DNA of 64,000 bases from Gluconobacter vitians (GTDB taxonomy: Bacteria > Pseudomonadota > Alphaproteobacteria > Acetobacterales > Acetobacteraceae), in the NCBI RefSeq assembly GCF_015244565.1, contig NZ_JABCQG010000001.1:248001-312000 (forward strand). The letters run 5' to 3'. The notes below the pieces were generated by a model. That model ran no database searches. It was not told where the DNA came from and saw only the letters and a list, made by a program, of their open reading frames with translations. Below, one piece after another: positions 45,730-54,917 of the stretch (position 1 is its first letter; the number at the start of each line of letters is the position of its first letter). Made by a program: the position numbers and the translations under genes.

Positions 45730-47181
45730 ATGAAGAGGGACTGTGTTTCGGGTGAGGTGACTACGGGTATGGCTGGGATTGCTTCGTCTTCCAGTGAGGG
45801 GCTGTCCACGGACCAGCCCCGCAGCACGGCACGGGCGACAACCCTTGGTATTCTGGCAGCGCTGGCCGGGCTGATGTTCGGTCTTGATACCGGCGTGGTT
45901 GCTGGTGCGCTGCCTTTCATTGCGACCGATTTCCATGCGAGTGACGCCCTGCAGGGCTGGATCGTCTCGTCGATGATGGCCGGGGCGACGGTCGGGTCGC
46001 TGTTTGCCGGGCGGATTTCGGTGCGGTTCGGCCGGACGGGCGCCATGCTCGGGGCGGCGATCCTGTTCCTGATCGGGACATTGTTCTGCGCTCTGGCGCC
46101 GGGTGCCGCGATCATGATCGTAGGCCGTCTTTTCCTGGGACTGGCGGTCGGTGTGGCTGCCTTTGCTGCGCCACTCTATATTTCTGAAATCACGGTTGAA
46201 TCCGTTCGTGGCGCCATGATTTCGTTCTACCAGCTCATGGTGTCCCTTGGCATTTTCCTCGCTTTTGTCTCCGACAGCCTGCTGGCTCCAGGCGGGCACT
46301 GGCGCTGGATGCTGGGGGTCATGGCCGTACCAGCCAGCTGTTTTCTCGGCATTGTTCTGATCCTTCCTCATAGTCCCCGCTGGCTCATGATGCGTGGCGA
46401 GAAGGACCGTGCGCGGCGAGTGTTGCAGAGCCTGCGATCCGACGAAGAAGTGGCTGAAGCCGAACTGGTGGATATCCAGTCGCGCCTGCAGAAGAGCAGC
46501 GATGCTGGCGTGGGACTTTTCAAAAGCAATCCCAATTTCCGCCGGACGGTTTTCCTGGGGATGCTGCTTCAGATCATGCAGCAGCTCTCGGGGATCAATG
46601 CGCTTCTGTATTATGCCCCGCGCGTCTTTCAGGCGGCGCATTTCGGGACGAATGCCTCGATCTGGGCTACGACGCTCGTGGGGCTGACCAATATGGCGCT
46701 GACGGGTGTGGCGATCGCTTGTGTGGATCGGTGGGGGCGGCGTCCACTTCTGATTCTGAGCTGCGCGATTGCGGCATTTTCGCTGGCCGGGGTCGGAACA
46801 CTGCTGGCTGTCGGGGCATCGAGTTTTGCGTCCCAGCTGCTGCTCTGCGGGTTTGTCCTTCTGTTCGTGGCAGGGTTTGCCATTGGTGAGGGCCCGCTGG
46901 TCTGGACATTGTGCTCGGAAGTTCAGCCGACGCGCGGGCGGGACTTTGGCATCGGCTGTTCCACGGTGACCAACTGGGCCGCCAACTGGGTGATTTCCAA
47001 CCTGTTTCCGCTGGGTATGGCCATGATGGGAGCGTCCACGACGTTCCTGATGTTTGCTGTCTTCAATGGTCTTTTCATTCTTGTGACCCTATGGTTCGTT
47101 CCGGAAACGAAAGGCGTCTCGCTCGAAAGGCTTGAGGCCAATCTTTTTGCAGGCACCCGCCTGCGTGATCTGGGACGCTGA
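45730..47181 (+). CDS. Sugar-porter family MFS transporter (sugar:H+ symporter-like)
   Basis: 483 residues with 12 membrane segments. Sugar-porter signatures: GLMFGLDTGVVAGALPFI in TM1, GRISVRFGRTGAM in loop 2-3, LPHSPRWLMMRG before the central loop, QIMQQLSGINALLYYAP in TM7, DRWGRRPLL in loop 8-9 and FVPETKGVSLE at the C-terminus. This matches GalP/XylE-type symporters for hexoses, pentoses or polyols. The 45730 ATG lacks a ribosome-binding site; an ATG at 45769 would shorten it by 13 residues. Confidence 0.92.
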   Translation: MKRDCVSGEVTTGMAGIASSSSEGLSTDQPRSTARATTLGILAALAGLMFGLDTGVVAGALPFIATDFHASDALQGWIVSSMMAGATVGSLFAGRISVRFGRTGAMLGAAILFLIGTLFCALAPGAAIMIVGRLFLGLAVGVAAFAAPLYISEITVESVRGAMISFYQLMVSLGIFLAFVSDSLLAPGGHWRWMLGVMAVPASCFLGIVLILPHSPRWLMMRGEKDRARRVLQSLRSDEEVAEAELVDIQSRLQKSSDAGVGLFKSNPNFRRTVFLGMLLQIMQQLSGINALLYYAPRVFQAAHFGTNASIWATTLVGLTNMALTGVAIACVDRWGRRPLLILSCAIAAFSLAGVGTLLAVGASSFASQLLLCGFVLLFVAGFAIGEGPLVWTLCSEVQPTRGRDFGIGCSTVTNWAANWVISNLFPLGMAMMGASTTFLMFAVFNGLFILVTLWFVPETKGVSLERLEANLFAGTRLRDLGR

Positions 47182-47185
47182 GACG

Positions 47186-48574
47186 ATGACGGCTACGACG
47201 GAAGACGGTCCGCAAGAAGAATACGATCCGCAACGCCATGCCGGGCTGTACGGGGCCCAGCGCCTCAAGGCGATGTCGGCCGTACTGCTGGCCCTGCTTC
47301 TGTCGGTGCTGGATTATGCGATTGCCAATGTGGCCCTGCCGCTGATTGCGCAGGATCTGCATGCGTCGTCTTCGCGGGCCATCTGGGTCGTCAATGCCTA
47401 TCAGCTCGCCAATCTGTCCTGCCTTCTACCGCTGGCGTCCCTCGGGTCACGTGTCGGATTTGCGCGACTGAGCCAGCTTGGAATTTTTCTGTTCCTGATC
47501 GCATCCGTGGCCTGTGCGCTGTCGCAGAACCTGCTGGAACTGACGCTGGCCCGCGCCCTGCAGGGTATGGGCGGCGCCTGCATCATGAGCGTGAACATCG
47601 CGCTCGTCCGCTTCATCTACCCGCATAAGGAACTGGGGCGCGGGATTGCACTGAACGGGCTGTTCGTTGGGCTCGGTGTGGCGCTTGGCCCGTCTCTGGG
47701 GTCGCTCATCCTGTCCGTGGCGAGCTGGCCCTGGATTTTCTGGATCAACCTGCCGCTGGCCCTCGCGGCTCTGGCTCTGGCCCATGCCGCACTGCCGCAG
47801 ACCCCGCGGAGCGATATTCCGACCGATATGGTCGGCTCTCTTCTGACGGTCGCTTCATTTGCGTTGACCGGCGTTGGTCTGGACGGGCTGATGCACGCCG
47901 ATTTCCTGTCGGGCGGCGTCGTGACAGTTGCGGGCGTGCTGTGCTGGGCCATGCTCCTGCATTACCAGCGTGAGCGGCTGGAGCCGATCGTGCCGGTCGA
48001 TCTGCTGGCGCGCAGGCCGTTCCTGCTGGCCTGTCTGGTCGGGTTTCTGGGCTTCGTGGCCTCCAATCTCTACATCGTGGCCATGCCGTTTACACTGGCA
48101 TCCGCATTCCATCGTGGTGCCGGGACGATCGGTCTTCTGATTGCGCCCTGGGCTGTGGGTGTGGCGACAATGTCGTTCGTGGTCAGCCGTCTGGCGGACC
48201 GTTTTCCGGCTTCGATCCTGTCCTCGATTGGTCTGGCCATCACGGCAAGCGGGTTCTGCCTGCTGTGGTTCCTGCCGACGGATGCCAGCAACTGGGCCAT
48301 CGCCTGGCGGACGCTGTTTGCCGGATGCGGGTTCGGGCTGTTTCAGCCGCCCAATAACCGCGCCATCATGGTCACCGCACCTCCCGGACGTGAGGGCGGG
48401 GCGAGCGGTATGCTCTCCGTTGCGCGTCTGGCGGGTCAGACGAGCGGAGCCCTGCTTGTGGCTGGACTGTTCACGGTCTTTCCCCACCCGGCCTTCATCT
48501 GCCTCGGGGCTGCGATGGTTGCGGCGCTAACGGGATCTGCGCTCAGTCTGGGACGGAAATATCTCGCAGCCTGA
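47186..48574 (+). CDS. MFS drug-resistance transporter, DHA2 (EmrB/QacA type)
   Basis: 462 residues with ~14 hydrophobic segments. Family motif LDYAIANVALPLIAQDL in TM1, IWVVNAYQLANLSCLLPLASLGSRVGF (motif A region), and the TM5 motif-C-like LFVGLGVALGPSLGSLI. Such pumps export drugs or organic acids by proton antiport. It begins four bases after the sugar-porter stop, so both permeases are on one transcript. Its last 32 bases overlap, tail to tail, the methyltransferase gene. Confidence 0.9.
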   Translation: MTATTEDGPQEEYDPQRHAGLYGAQRLKAMSAVLLALLLSVLDYAIANVALPLIAQDLHASSSRAIWVVNAYQLANLSCLLPLASLGSRVGFARLSQLGIFLFLIASVACALSQNLLELTLARALQGMGGACIMSVNIALVRFIYPHKELGRGIALNGLFVGLGVALGPSLGSLILSVASWPWIFWINLPLALAALALAHAALPQTPRSDIPTDMVGSLLTVASFALTGVGLDGLMHADFLSGGVVTVAGVLCWAMLLHYQRERLEPIVPVDLLARRPFLLACLVGFLGFVASNLYIVAMPFTLASAFHRGAGTIGLLIAPWAVGVATMSFVVSRLADRFPASILSSIGLAITASGFCLLWFLPTDASNWAIAWRTLFAGCGFGLFQPPNNRAIMVTAPPGREGGASGMLSVARLAGQTSGALLVAGLFTVFPHPAFICLGAAMVAALTGSALSLGRKYLAA

Positions 48575-49211
48575 AAAGTGTGGTGGCGCGCTGATCCGCG
48601 CTTTCCAGCTCCTGCGTGACGGGAACGGTCTGGCGCGTCAGGACTTCGAGCGGCATTGACGGGGCGTAGTGCCGGCCCGGATCGCAGAGCCAGACTTCGC
48701 AGGTTTTCGAACACTCCAGCAGCCATGGCACGATCCGCGAGGCCATGGCCTCGTTGTAACAGACGTCTCCGATCACCAGCAGGTCACAGTCGGGGATCGT
48801 TCCGATCAGATCTCCAGCGACAGGCCCAATGGTGACGTTATTCAGGCTGGCGTTGAGGACCGTGGCTTCGAGTGCCATCGGATCAATGTCATTGGCCTGC
48901 ACGCCGGACGCACCCGACATCGCGGCTGCAATGGCGGCAAGTCCACATCCGCAGGCCACATCCAGCACGCGGCGTCCGCGGACATGCCCGGGATTGTCGA
49001 GAATGAAGCGTGCGATGAGCTGGCTGCCGGGCCATGCGAAGGCCCAGAAAGGCGGCTCAATGCCGATCTGTTCGAGATAGACTTCGCTGGCCTGCCAGAT
49101 GGGCGTGATTTGGGTCGCCAGATGCAGGGAAATCTCCGGCACGAGCGTGGCCTGTGCGATGGCGGTGTTGTCGCGGATGAAACCGGCGGGATCGCTCAGG
49201 GCCGTGCTCAT
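48543..49211 (-). CDS. Class I SAM-dependent methyltransferase, ETFB-lysine methyltransferase (METTL20)-like
   Basis: 222 residues. The N-terminal part EPPFWAFAWPGSQLIARFIL and SAM motif I VLDVACGCGLAAIAAA resemble the family that includes bacterial METTL20 homologues and older 'nicotinamide N-methyase' annotations; VIGDVCYNEAM is the DxCY-type post-motif. Such enzymes can methylate lysines of electron-transfer flavoprotein beta. The substrate is inferred from resemblance only. It overlaps the ubiA stop by four bases, so it is cotranscribed with a respiratory-quinone gene. Confidence 0.78.
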   Translation of the reverse strand: MSTALSDPAGFIRDNTAIAQATLVPEISLHLATQITPIWQASEVYLEQIGIEPPFWAFAWPGSQLIARFILDNPGHVRGRRVLDVACGCGLAAIAAAMSGASGVQANDIDPMALEATVLNASLNNVTIGPVAGDLIGTIPDCDLLVIGDVCYNEAMASRIVPWLLECSKTCEVWLCDPGRHYAPSMPLEVLTRQTVPVTQELESADQRATTLFRLRDISVPD

Positions 49212-50125
49212 CCGAAAAGTCTTGCGGCGACAAACCCTGCGGCCAGTACGAATCCGATGGGCACGTTGCGGCGGAACTCCCTGAGGCAGGCCGGGGCGTC
49301 ATACGGGTTCAGTACGCGGACCTGCTGGAGCAGCATTGCGGTGGCGACAGCGAGGAACGGCCAGAAAGTCCAGTGCAGATGGGCGTGGATCGCGACGAGG
49401 GCCAGTGCCAGCAGCATGAGGGTGTAGCAGGTGGCTATGAACGGGCGGGCGCTCTTTTCCATCAGGCGGGAGGTGGAGCGGACGCCGATGCGGGCGTCGT
49501 CGTCCATGTCCTGAAAGCCGTAGATCGTGTCGAATCCGAGTTGCCAGAGAATGACGGCGCCGTAAAGCAGCAGGCCGTTGCCATCCAGTGTGCCGGCGGC
49601 TGCGGCGTAGCCCATGGGGGCACCGAATCCGAAGGTGAAACCCATGACGAGTTGCGGCCACCAGGTGACGCGCTTGGCGGCCGGATACAGGGCAACGAGC
49701 AGGAGCGCGATCGGGGCGAGAGCCCAGCAGACGGGCGGCAGGCACACGAGCACGCCCAGCCCCATCAGCAGCAGGACGGCCAGAAGGAGCAGGCCCTGTT
49801 TCAGGGAGAGTGCGCCGCTGGCGAGCGGGCGGCCTGCGGTGCGGGCGACTTTGGCGTCGATGTCGCGGTCCCAGATGTCGTTCACGACGCAGCCGGCCGA
49901 GCGCATGACGAGCGAGCCGAAGGCGAACAGGGCCGTGTCGATCAGGCGCGTCTGAAGCGACGCGTGGGGTGCAAGGAACAGGCCCCATACGCCGGGCAGG
50001 AACAGGAGCCATGTTCCGACCGGACGGTCGAGACGGGCGAGCAGGGCATAGGAGCGCCATGGCTCGGGCAGGCGCGCAATGCGGCCGGTCAGCTGGATAT
50101 CGGTATGGGCGCGGGTCTGGCTCAT
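49208..50125 (-). CDS. ubiA: 4-hydroxybenzoate polyprenyltransferase
   Basis: 305 residues from the ATG at 50125; a TTG at 50161 is less likely. An integral membrane prenyltransferase with about nine helices. Both Asp-rich motifs are present: NDIWDRDIDAKVART and DTIYGFQDMDDD, which bind Mg and prenyl diphosphate. It adds the polyprenyl tail in ubiquinone synthesis. It heads the operon with the METTL20-like gene and is divergent from rsmE. Confidence 0.95.
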   Translation of the reverse strand: MSQTRAHTDIQLTGRIARLPEPWRSYALLARLDRPVGTWLLFLPGVWGLFLAPHASLQTRLIDTALFAFGSLVMRSAGCVVNDIWDRDIDAKVARTAGRPLASGALSLKQGLLLLAVLLLMGLGVLVCLPPVCWALAPIALLLVALYPAAKRVTWWPQLVMGFTFGFGAPMGYAAAAGTLDGNGLLLYGAVILWQLGFDTIYGFQDMDDDARIGVRSTSRLMEKSARPFIATCYTLMLLALALVAIHAHLHWTFWPFLAVATAMLLQQVRVLNPYDAPACLREFRRNVPIGFVLAAGFVAARLFG

Positions 50126-50187
50126 GGGAGATGTGATGCTGCGCGGACATGCTTCCGTCAATGGGCGAGGCGCGCTATCGGAAAAGG

Positions 50188-50913
50188 ATGAGCCGATCCG
50201 ACCCCCGTCTTTACGTCCCTGCGTCTGAAACAGCCTTCGCGGAAGGCCAGACCATCCCGCTTCCTCCCGGGCAGGCGCATTATCTGGGCAACGTCATGCG
50301 GCAGGGCGTGGGCAGCGCCGTCCGTGTGTTCAATGAGCGGGACGGCGAGTGGACAGCAGAGATCGCGGCCCTGAAAAAGGACAAGGGAAGTGTTCTGCTG
50401 CATCGCTGCGAGCGGACTGCGGTTCCGACGCAAGGTGTGGAACTGCTGTTTGCGCCGCTCAAGCGGGATGCGACGGAACTTGTCATCCGTATGGGAACCG
50501 AACTGGGCGTGACGCGCTTTCGGCCGGTCGTGACGGAGCGGACCAATACGCACCGGCTCAATCTGGAGCGGCTGTCGGTGATTGCGACCGAAGCGGCGGA
50601 GCAGTGCGAGCGACTAGATGTCCCGGAGATCCTGCCGCCTGAGTCGCTGCGGGTGCTGCTGGCGGAGTGGCCGGACGATTGTCCGCTGTTTGCCGCGCTT
50701 GAGCGTCGTCCGGGTGAGGGTGTGGCGGTGCAGGCTGCGGCCCTGCTGATCGGGCCGGAGGGAGGCTTCTCCGAGGCGGAAGTGGAGCTTCTGCGGCGGC
50801 ATGCTGCCGTTCATGCACTCAGCCTGGGGCCGCTGGTGCTGCGGGCGGAGACGGCCGTGTGTGCGGGGCTGTCCCGTCTGGCGGCGAGGGCTGAGGATGC
50901 CGCCCGAGGGTGA
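50188..50913 (+). CDS. rsmE: 16S rRNA (uracil-1498-N3)-methyltransferase
   Basis: 241 residues from the ATG at 50188, giving the usual short opening (SDPRLYVPA); ATGs at 50149 and 50161 would add 13 or 9. SPOUT-fold C-terminal motifs LLIGPEGGFSEAEV and LSLGPLVLRAETAV form the trefoil knot and SAM site; LLFAPLKRDATELVIRMGTELGV is the family's central block. The N-terminal PUA-like domain has GQAHYLGNVMRQ. Confidence 0.94.
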   Translation: MSRSDPRLYVPASETAFAEGQTIPLPPGQAHYLGNVMRQGVGSAVRVFNERDGEWTAEIAALKKDKGSVLLHRCERTAVPTQGVELLFAPLKRDATELVIRMGTELGVTRFRPVVTERTNTHRLNLERLSVIATEAAEQCERLDVPEILPPESLRVLLAEWPDDCPLFAALERRPGEGVAVQAAALLIGPEGGFSEAEVELLRRHAAVHALSLGPLVLRAETAVCAGLSRLAARAEDAARG

Positions 50914-50980
50914 CAGAACCGTCGGACCTGCTACAGTTCAATCATTATCGAACAACGAATTCAGACCGAGGCCAAACGCC

Positions 50981-52357
50981 ATGTCCAATCCCGGCACGTC
51001 CAATACTGCGTCGATCGAAAGCCGGGCGCAGCTCGTCGAGGCGATCGCGCGTGGTTGCAAACCGCAATCGGAATGGAAGATCGGTACCGAACATGAAAAA
51101 TTCGGTTTTGTTCTTCCTCATGCTGCTGACGGACGCGAACCGCTCTCCCCGCCGCCTTACGAGCCGCGTGGAATCGGAGCCCTGCTGGAAAAGCTTCAGG
51201 GACCGGACTGGGCGCCGATCATGGACGGTGAGAACCTGATCGGTCTGAAAGGGCAGAACGCACAGGCAGGACGGGCGATCTCGCTTGAGCCGGCCGGACA
51301 GTTCGAGCTTTCGGGCGCCCCGGTTGTCTCGCTTCAGGAGACGGAAGCAGAAATGCAGGCGCATTTCGATCAGGTGCGTGGTCCGGCTGCGGAACTCGGG
51401 CTTGGCTTCCTGCCGTTTGGCTTTCAGCCGCTCTGGACGCGCGACGCGATGCCGTGGATGCCCAAGAGCCGCTATGCGATCATGCGCAACTACATGCCGA
51501 AAGTCGGTTCGCTCGGCCTCGACATGATGACGCGGACCTGCACGGTTCAGGTCAATCTTGATTTCAGCGATGAAGCCGACATGGCGCGCAAGATGCGGGT
51601 GTCGCTCGCACTTCAGCCCGTGGCGACTGCGCTGTTTGCGAACTCACCTTTCGTCGAGGGTAAGGCCAATGGCCTGCTGTCCAACCGGGCGCGGATCTGG
51701 ACCGACACGGACAACCAGCGTTCGGGACAGCCTTCCGTGTTCTTCGAGGATGGGTTTGGCTTCGAGCAGTATGTGGACTGGGCGCTGGACGTGCCGATGT
51801 ATTTCGTCTCGCGGGACGGAAAGAACATCGACGTTGCCGGTTGCTCTTTCCGTCGCTGGCTGGCGGGTGATGTTCAGGAACCGCTGAAGGGCCTGACGCC
51901 GACGGTCGGGGATTTTGAAGATCATCTGACGACGGTGTTCCCGGATGTGCGTCTCAAGCAGTTCCTTGAAATGCGCGGCGCGGATGCGGGCAAGCTGGAA
52001 ATGATGGTGGCGCAGTCGGCTCTGTGGGTCGGCCTGCTTTACGATCCTGCCACGCTGGAAGCGGCCGAGAAACTGGTGCGTGAGCAGCCCTGGAGCGTGT
52101 ATCAGCAGCTCCGCGCCGAAGTGCCGCGTCTGGGGCTGGATGCTGCGTTCCCGGGCGGTCTGAAGCCGTTTGCCAAGCGTGTGGTTGAACTGGCCGAGCA
52201 GGGTCTGCGGGCGCGTGTGCGCAATGAGGCCGGGTATCTCGACCCGCTGCACCTGATTGCGGATGGCGGTCCGAATCAGGCCCAGTACTGGCTGGATCTG
52301 TATAACGGTGCCTGGGGACAGAGCGTGAAGCCGCTCTTTACCGAAGCCGCCATCTGA
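50981..52357 (+). CDS. gshA: Glutamate-cysteine ligase, plant/alphaproteobacterial type
   Basis: 458 residues from the ATG at 50981 with GAGG eight bases before; the frame is open upstream but that part lies within rsmE. It makes gamma-glutamylcysteine, the first step to glutathione. Family blocks are EWKIGTEHEKFGF, PAGQFELSGAP, MPKSRYAIMRNYMPKVG and TRTCTVQVNLDF. This class is distinct from gamma-proteobacterial GshA. Followed within 30 bases by mbfA. Confidence 0.95.
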   Translation: MSNPGTSNTASIESRAQLVEAIARGCKPQSEWKIGTEHEKFGFVLPHAADGREPLSPPPYEPRGIGALLEKLQGPDWAPIMDGENLIGLKGQNAQAGRAISLEPAGQFELSGAPVVSLQETEAEMQAHFDQVRGPAAELGLGFLPFGFQPLWTRDAMPWMPKSRYAIMRNYMPKVGSLGLDMMTRTCTVQVNLDFSDEADMARKMRVSLALQPVATALFANSPFVEGKANGLLSNRARIWTDTDNQRSGQPSVFFEDGFGFEQYVDWALDVPMYFVSRDGKNIDVAGCSFRRWLAGDVQEPLKGLTPTVGDFEDHLTTVFPDVRLKQFLEMRGADAGKLEMMVAQSALWVGLLYDPATLEAAEKLVREQPWSVYQQLRAEVPRLGLDAAFPGGLKPFAKRVVELAEQGLRARVRNEAGYLDPLHLIADGGPNQAQYWLDLYNGAWGQSVKPLFTEAAI

Positions 52358-52384
52358 TTTTACGAGACGGGATCTGCTGCCTAC

Positions 52385-53341
52385 GTGACGAAACTTTCCG
52401 ATCTGACCGAACGCGAAATCCTTGCGCTGGCCATCGCCAGCGAGGAGGAGGATGGTCATATTTACGCGGATTTCGGCCAGATGCTGGCGGAGGATTATCC
52501 CGACAGCGCCGCCATTTTCCAGGACATGGCGGAAGAGGAAAACCACCATCGCCGCGCGCTGATCGATCTGTTCGTCCGGCGGTTCGGTAATCATATCCCG
52601 CTGGTCCGCCGGCAGGATGTGCAGGGGTTTCCGTCCCGCAAATCCGCCTGGCAGATGCAGAATCGCGGGATCGAGGCGATCCGGGCGCAGGCGGCCGACA
52701 TGGAGCGGCAGGCGGCGCGGTTCTATCGTCAGGCCGCCGGGCAGACCAACGATGCCGAAATCCGCAAGCTGCTGGGCGATCTGGCGACCGAGGAAGACCG
52801 GCATCAGCGTGAGGCGCGGCGCCTGGAAGATGCGCATCTGAATGACAACACGCGTGACCGCGAGGACGAGCACAGCCGCCGGGATTTTGTTCTGCGGGTC
52901 GTGCAGCCGGGGCTGGTCGGGCTCATGGATGGCTCGGTTTCGACGCTGGCGCCCGTCTTTGCCGCGGCCTTTGCAACGCATAGTCCGCATGCGGCCTTTC
53001 TGGTCGGGCTTGCGGCCTCGCTGGGAGCCGGGATTTCCATGGGGCTGGCGGAAGCGCTGGCGGATGATGGCAAGCTGTCCGGGCGTGGGGCTCCGCTGCT
53101 GCGTGGTCTGATCTGCGGCGCCATGACCTTTGGGGGCGGGATCGGGCATACGTTGCCGTTCCTTGTGCCGGATTTCCATCTCGCCTTTGGTGTCGCGATT
53201 ATTGCCGTGGCGATCGAGCTTCTGCTGATTTCCTGGGTGCGCTGGCGGTATCAGGACACACCGTTCGGATCGGCCATGGTGCAGGTCTTCCTCGGCGGGG
53301 CTCTCGTTTTTGCAACCGGTGTGCTGATTGGCAGTTCCTGA
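52385..53341 (+). CDS. mbfA: Membrane-bound ferritin-like iron exporter MbfA (Er-VIT1 type)
   Basis: 318 residues from a GTG. The N-terminal half is a ferritin-like rubrerythrin domain with iron ligands visible in [29 protein letters not shown] and TEEDRHQRE. From about residue 165 a VIT1/CCC1 domain gives five membrane segments, with [16 protein letters not shown]. MbfA exports iron and protects against iron and peroxide stress in rhizobia, where Irr regulates it; I could not identify an Irr site here. It lies between gshA and lolA with gaps of 27 and 3 bases. Confidence 0.93.
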   Translation: MTKLSDLTEREILALAIASEEEDGHIYADFGQMLAEDYPDSAAIFQDMAEEENHHRRALIDLFVRRFGNHIPLVRRQDVQGFPSRKSAWQMQNRGIEAIRAQAADMERQAARFYRQAAGQTNDAEIRKLLGDLATEEDRHQREARRLEDAHLNDNTRDREDEHSRRDFVLRVVQPGLVGLMDGSVSTLAPVFAAAFATHSPHAAFLVGLAASLGAGISMGLAEALADDGKLSGRGAPLLRGLICGAMTFGGGIGHTLPFLVPDFHLAFGVAIIAVAIELLLISWVRWRYQDTPFGSAMVQVFLGGALVFATGVLIGSS

Positions 53342-53344
53342 GAC

Positions 53345-53971
53345 ATGATGAACCGTTCTTTTTTCCGCGCTGCCGCTCTGGCGGCGCTGCTGCCCGTTGC
53401 ACTGCCATCCATGGCTTTTGCGCAGGCAACTCCCGCCCAGCTTCGTCCTGCGGATCAGGGCTGGATTTCACGGATTGAGGACGCGCTGGGGCAGGTCACG
53501 ACGCTTCAGGCGCGTTTCAGGCAGACGGCGGCGGATGGCAGCACGACGGTCGGAACAGCGACGCTCGACCGGCCGGGCCGCATGCGTTTCGATTACGACA
53601 AGCCGAGTCCGCTGCTGCTGGTCGCCAATGACGGGCGTGTGGTGTTTCAGGATCGCAGCGTCGATCAGGTCACGACCATTCCGCTGGACCGCACGCCGCT
53701 CGGGCTTCTGCTGCGTCCGGAACTCAAGCTGTCGGGCGATGTGACGGTGACGGGCTTCGAGCACAGTAACGGACAGATCCGGGTGCAGGTGGTGCGGACG
53801 CAGAGTGCGGGGGAAGGCACCCTGACGCTCGTCCTGTCTGATGCGCCGCTTGGTCTTCTGGGCTGGACGGTCGTGGATGCGCAGGGGCGCACGACCACGA
53901 TTGCCCTGTCCGATGTGCGTCTGGGCGGGACCGTGCCTCAGTCCCTGTTCGTCCTGCCCAAGGCTGACTGA
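53345..53971 (+). CDS. lolA: Outer-membrane lipoprotein carrier protein LolA
   Basis: 208 residues with a signal peptide ending SMAFA. The mature part follows the LolA pattern: LGQVTTLQARFRQTAADGS, DRPGRMRFDYDKPSPLLLVANDGRVVFQD, then the C-terminal strands. It carries lipoproteins through the periplasm from LolCDE to LolB. It starts three bases after the mbfA stop and converges on rsmI with a 4-base gap, so no terminator fits between them. Confidence 0.92.
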   Translation: MMNRSFFRAAALAALLPVALPSMAFAQATPAQLRPADQGWISRIEDALGQVTTLQARFRQTAADGSTTVGTATLDRPGRMRFDYDKPSPLLLVANDGRVVFQDRSVDQVTTIPLDRTPLGLLLRPELKLSGDVTVTGFEHSNGQIRVQVVRTQSAGEGTLTLVLSDAPLGLLGWTVVDAQGRTTTIALSDVRLGGTVPQSLFVLPKAD

Positions 53972-53975
53972 GGCT

Positions 53976-54917
53976 TCAGTCCTTCAGTTCGCGTGAAAGC
54001 TCCAGCGCGCGGGCATAGACCGTGCGTTTGGGTAGCTTTACGATTCCCGCCACGAGGGCGGCGGCATCCTTGACGGAATGGGTCGCCAGGGCTTCGCGCA
54101 GATGCGTGTCCAGATCGGCAGCGCCGCTGTCATCTTCGGCAGAGGGACCGATCAGAAGCGTGATTTCGCCCCGCGGTACGGTTGTGCGGAAATGTTCCAG
54201 AACCTCTGTGAGGGTGCCACGCACCATTTCCTCGAAGCGTTTGGTGAGTTCGCGGCCGACTGCGGCTTCGCGGTCCGGGCCGAAGACGTCAATCAGGTCT
54301 TCCAGTGTTTCGATCAGGCGGTGTGGGGCTTCATACCAGATCAGGGTGGAATGCAGTCCGGCCTGTTCAGCGGCGCGCAGGGTGGCGAAACCGGTCTTGC
54401 GGGCTTCGCTTCGGGGCGCAGGGAAGCCCAGGAACATAAAGGGCAGGGGCGGCAGGCCCGACAGCGTCAGGGCCGTGACGACGGCGTTCGGACCGGGAAT
54501 GGCCGTGACATGGATGCCGGCCGCGATGGCCGCGCGGACCAGCCGGTATCCGGGATCGGAGACCAGGGGTGTGCCTGCGTCGGAGACGACCGCATAGCGT
54601 GCGCCGTCCTGCAGTTTTTCGATCAGGAACGGAGTGCGGTCCTGTTCGTTATGGTCGTGCAGTGTCCGGGTCGGTGTGGCAATATTGCGCGAAAGCAGGA
54701 GCTTTGCCGTGACGCGCGTGTCCTCGCAGAGGATCGCGTCCACGGTGTTCAGCGCCTCGATCGCGCGTTCGCTGATATCGGCTAGGTTGCCGATCGGCGT
54801 TGCAACCAATATCAGACATCCACCTTCGGCCTGGCCCTGCGCTGGCAGGGCGGCGGCCGGTAACGTTTCAGCCGCATCGCTCAAGGGAGTTTCAGCGGAA
54901 CATGACTTTTCGGACAT
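53976..54917 (-). CDS. rsmI: 16S rRNA (cytidine-1402-2'-O)-methyltransferase
   Basis: 313 residues from the ATG at 54917 with GAGGA five bases before. The tetrapyrrole-methylase fold starts at LILVATPIGNLADIS; VVSDAGTPLVSDPGYRLV and PGPNAVVTALTLSGLP form the SAM pocket. A ~30-residue polar N-terminal tail precedes the fold. Its start region overlaps, head to head, that of the lpoA-like gene by 16 bases. The divergent rsmI/lpoA pair is conserved from E. coli (yraL/yraM). Confidence 0.94.
   Translation of the reverse strand: MSEKSCSAETPLSDAAETLPAAALPAQGQAEGGCLILVATPIGNLADISERAIEALNTVDAILCEDTRVTAKLLLSRNIATPTRTLHDHNEQDRTPFLIEKLQDGARYAVVSDAGTPLVSDPGYRLVRAAIAAGIHVTAIPGPNAVVTALTLSGLPPLPFMFLGFPAPRSEARKTGFATLRAAEQAGLHSTLIWYEAPHRLIETLEDLIDVFGPDREAAVGRELTKRFEEMVRGTLTEVLEHFRTTVPRGEITLLIGPSAEDDSGAADLDTHLREALATHSVKDAAALVAGIVKLPKRTVYARALELSRELKD

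Noticed and set aside
51644-53179. Minus-strand open frame (511 codons) opposite gshA and mbfA
   Set aside because: Spans two unrelated sense genes with strong family motifs, so it is a composition artefact.
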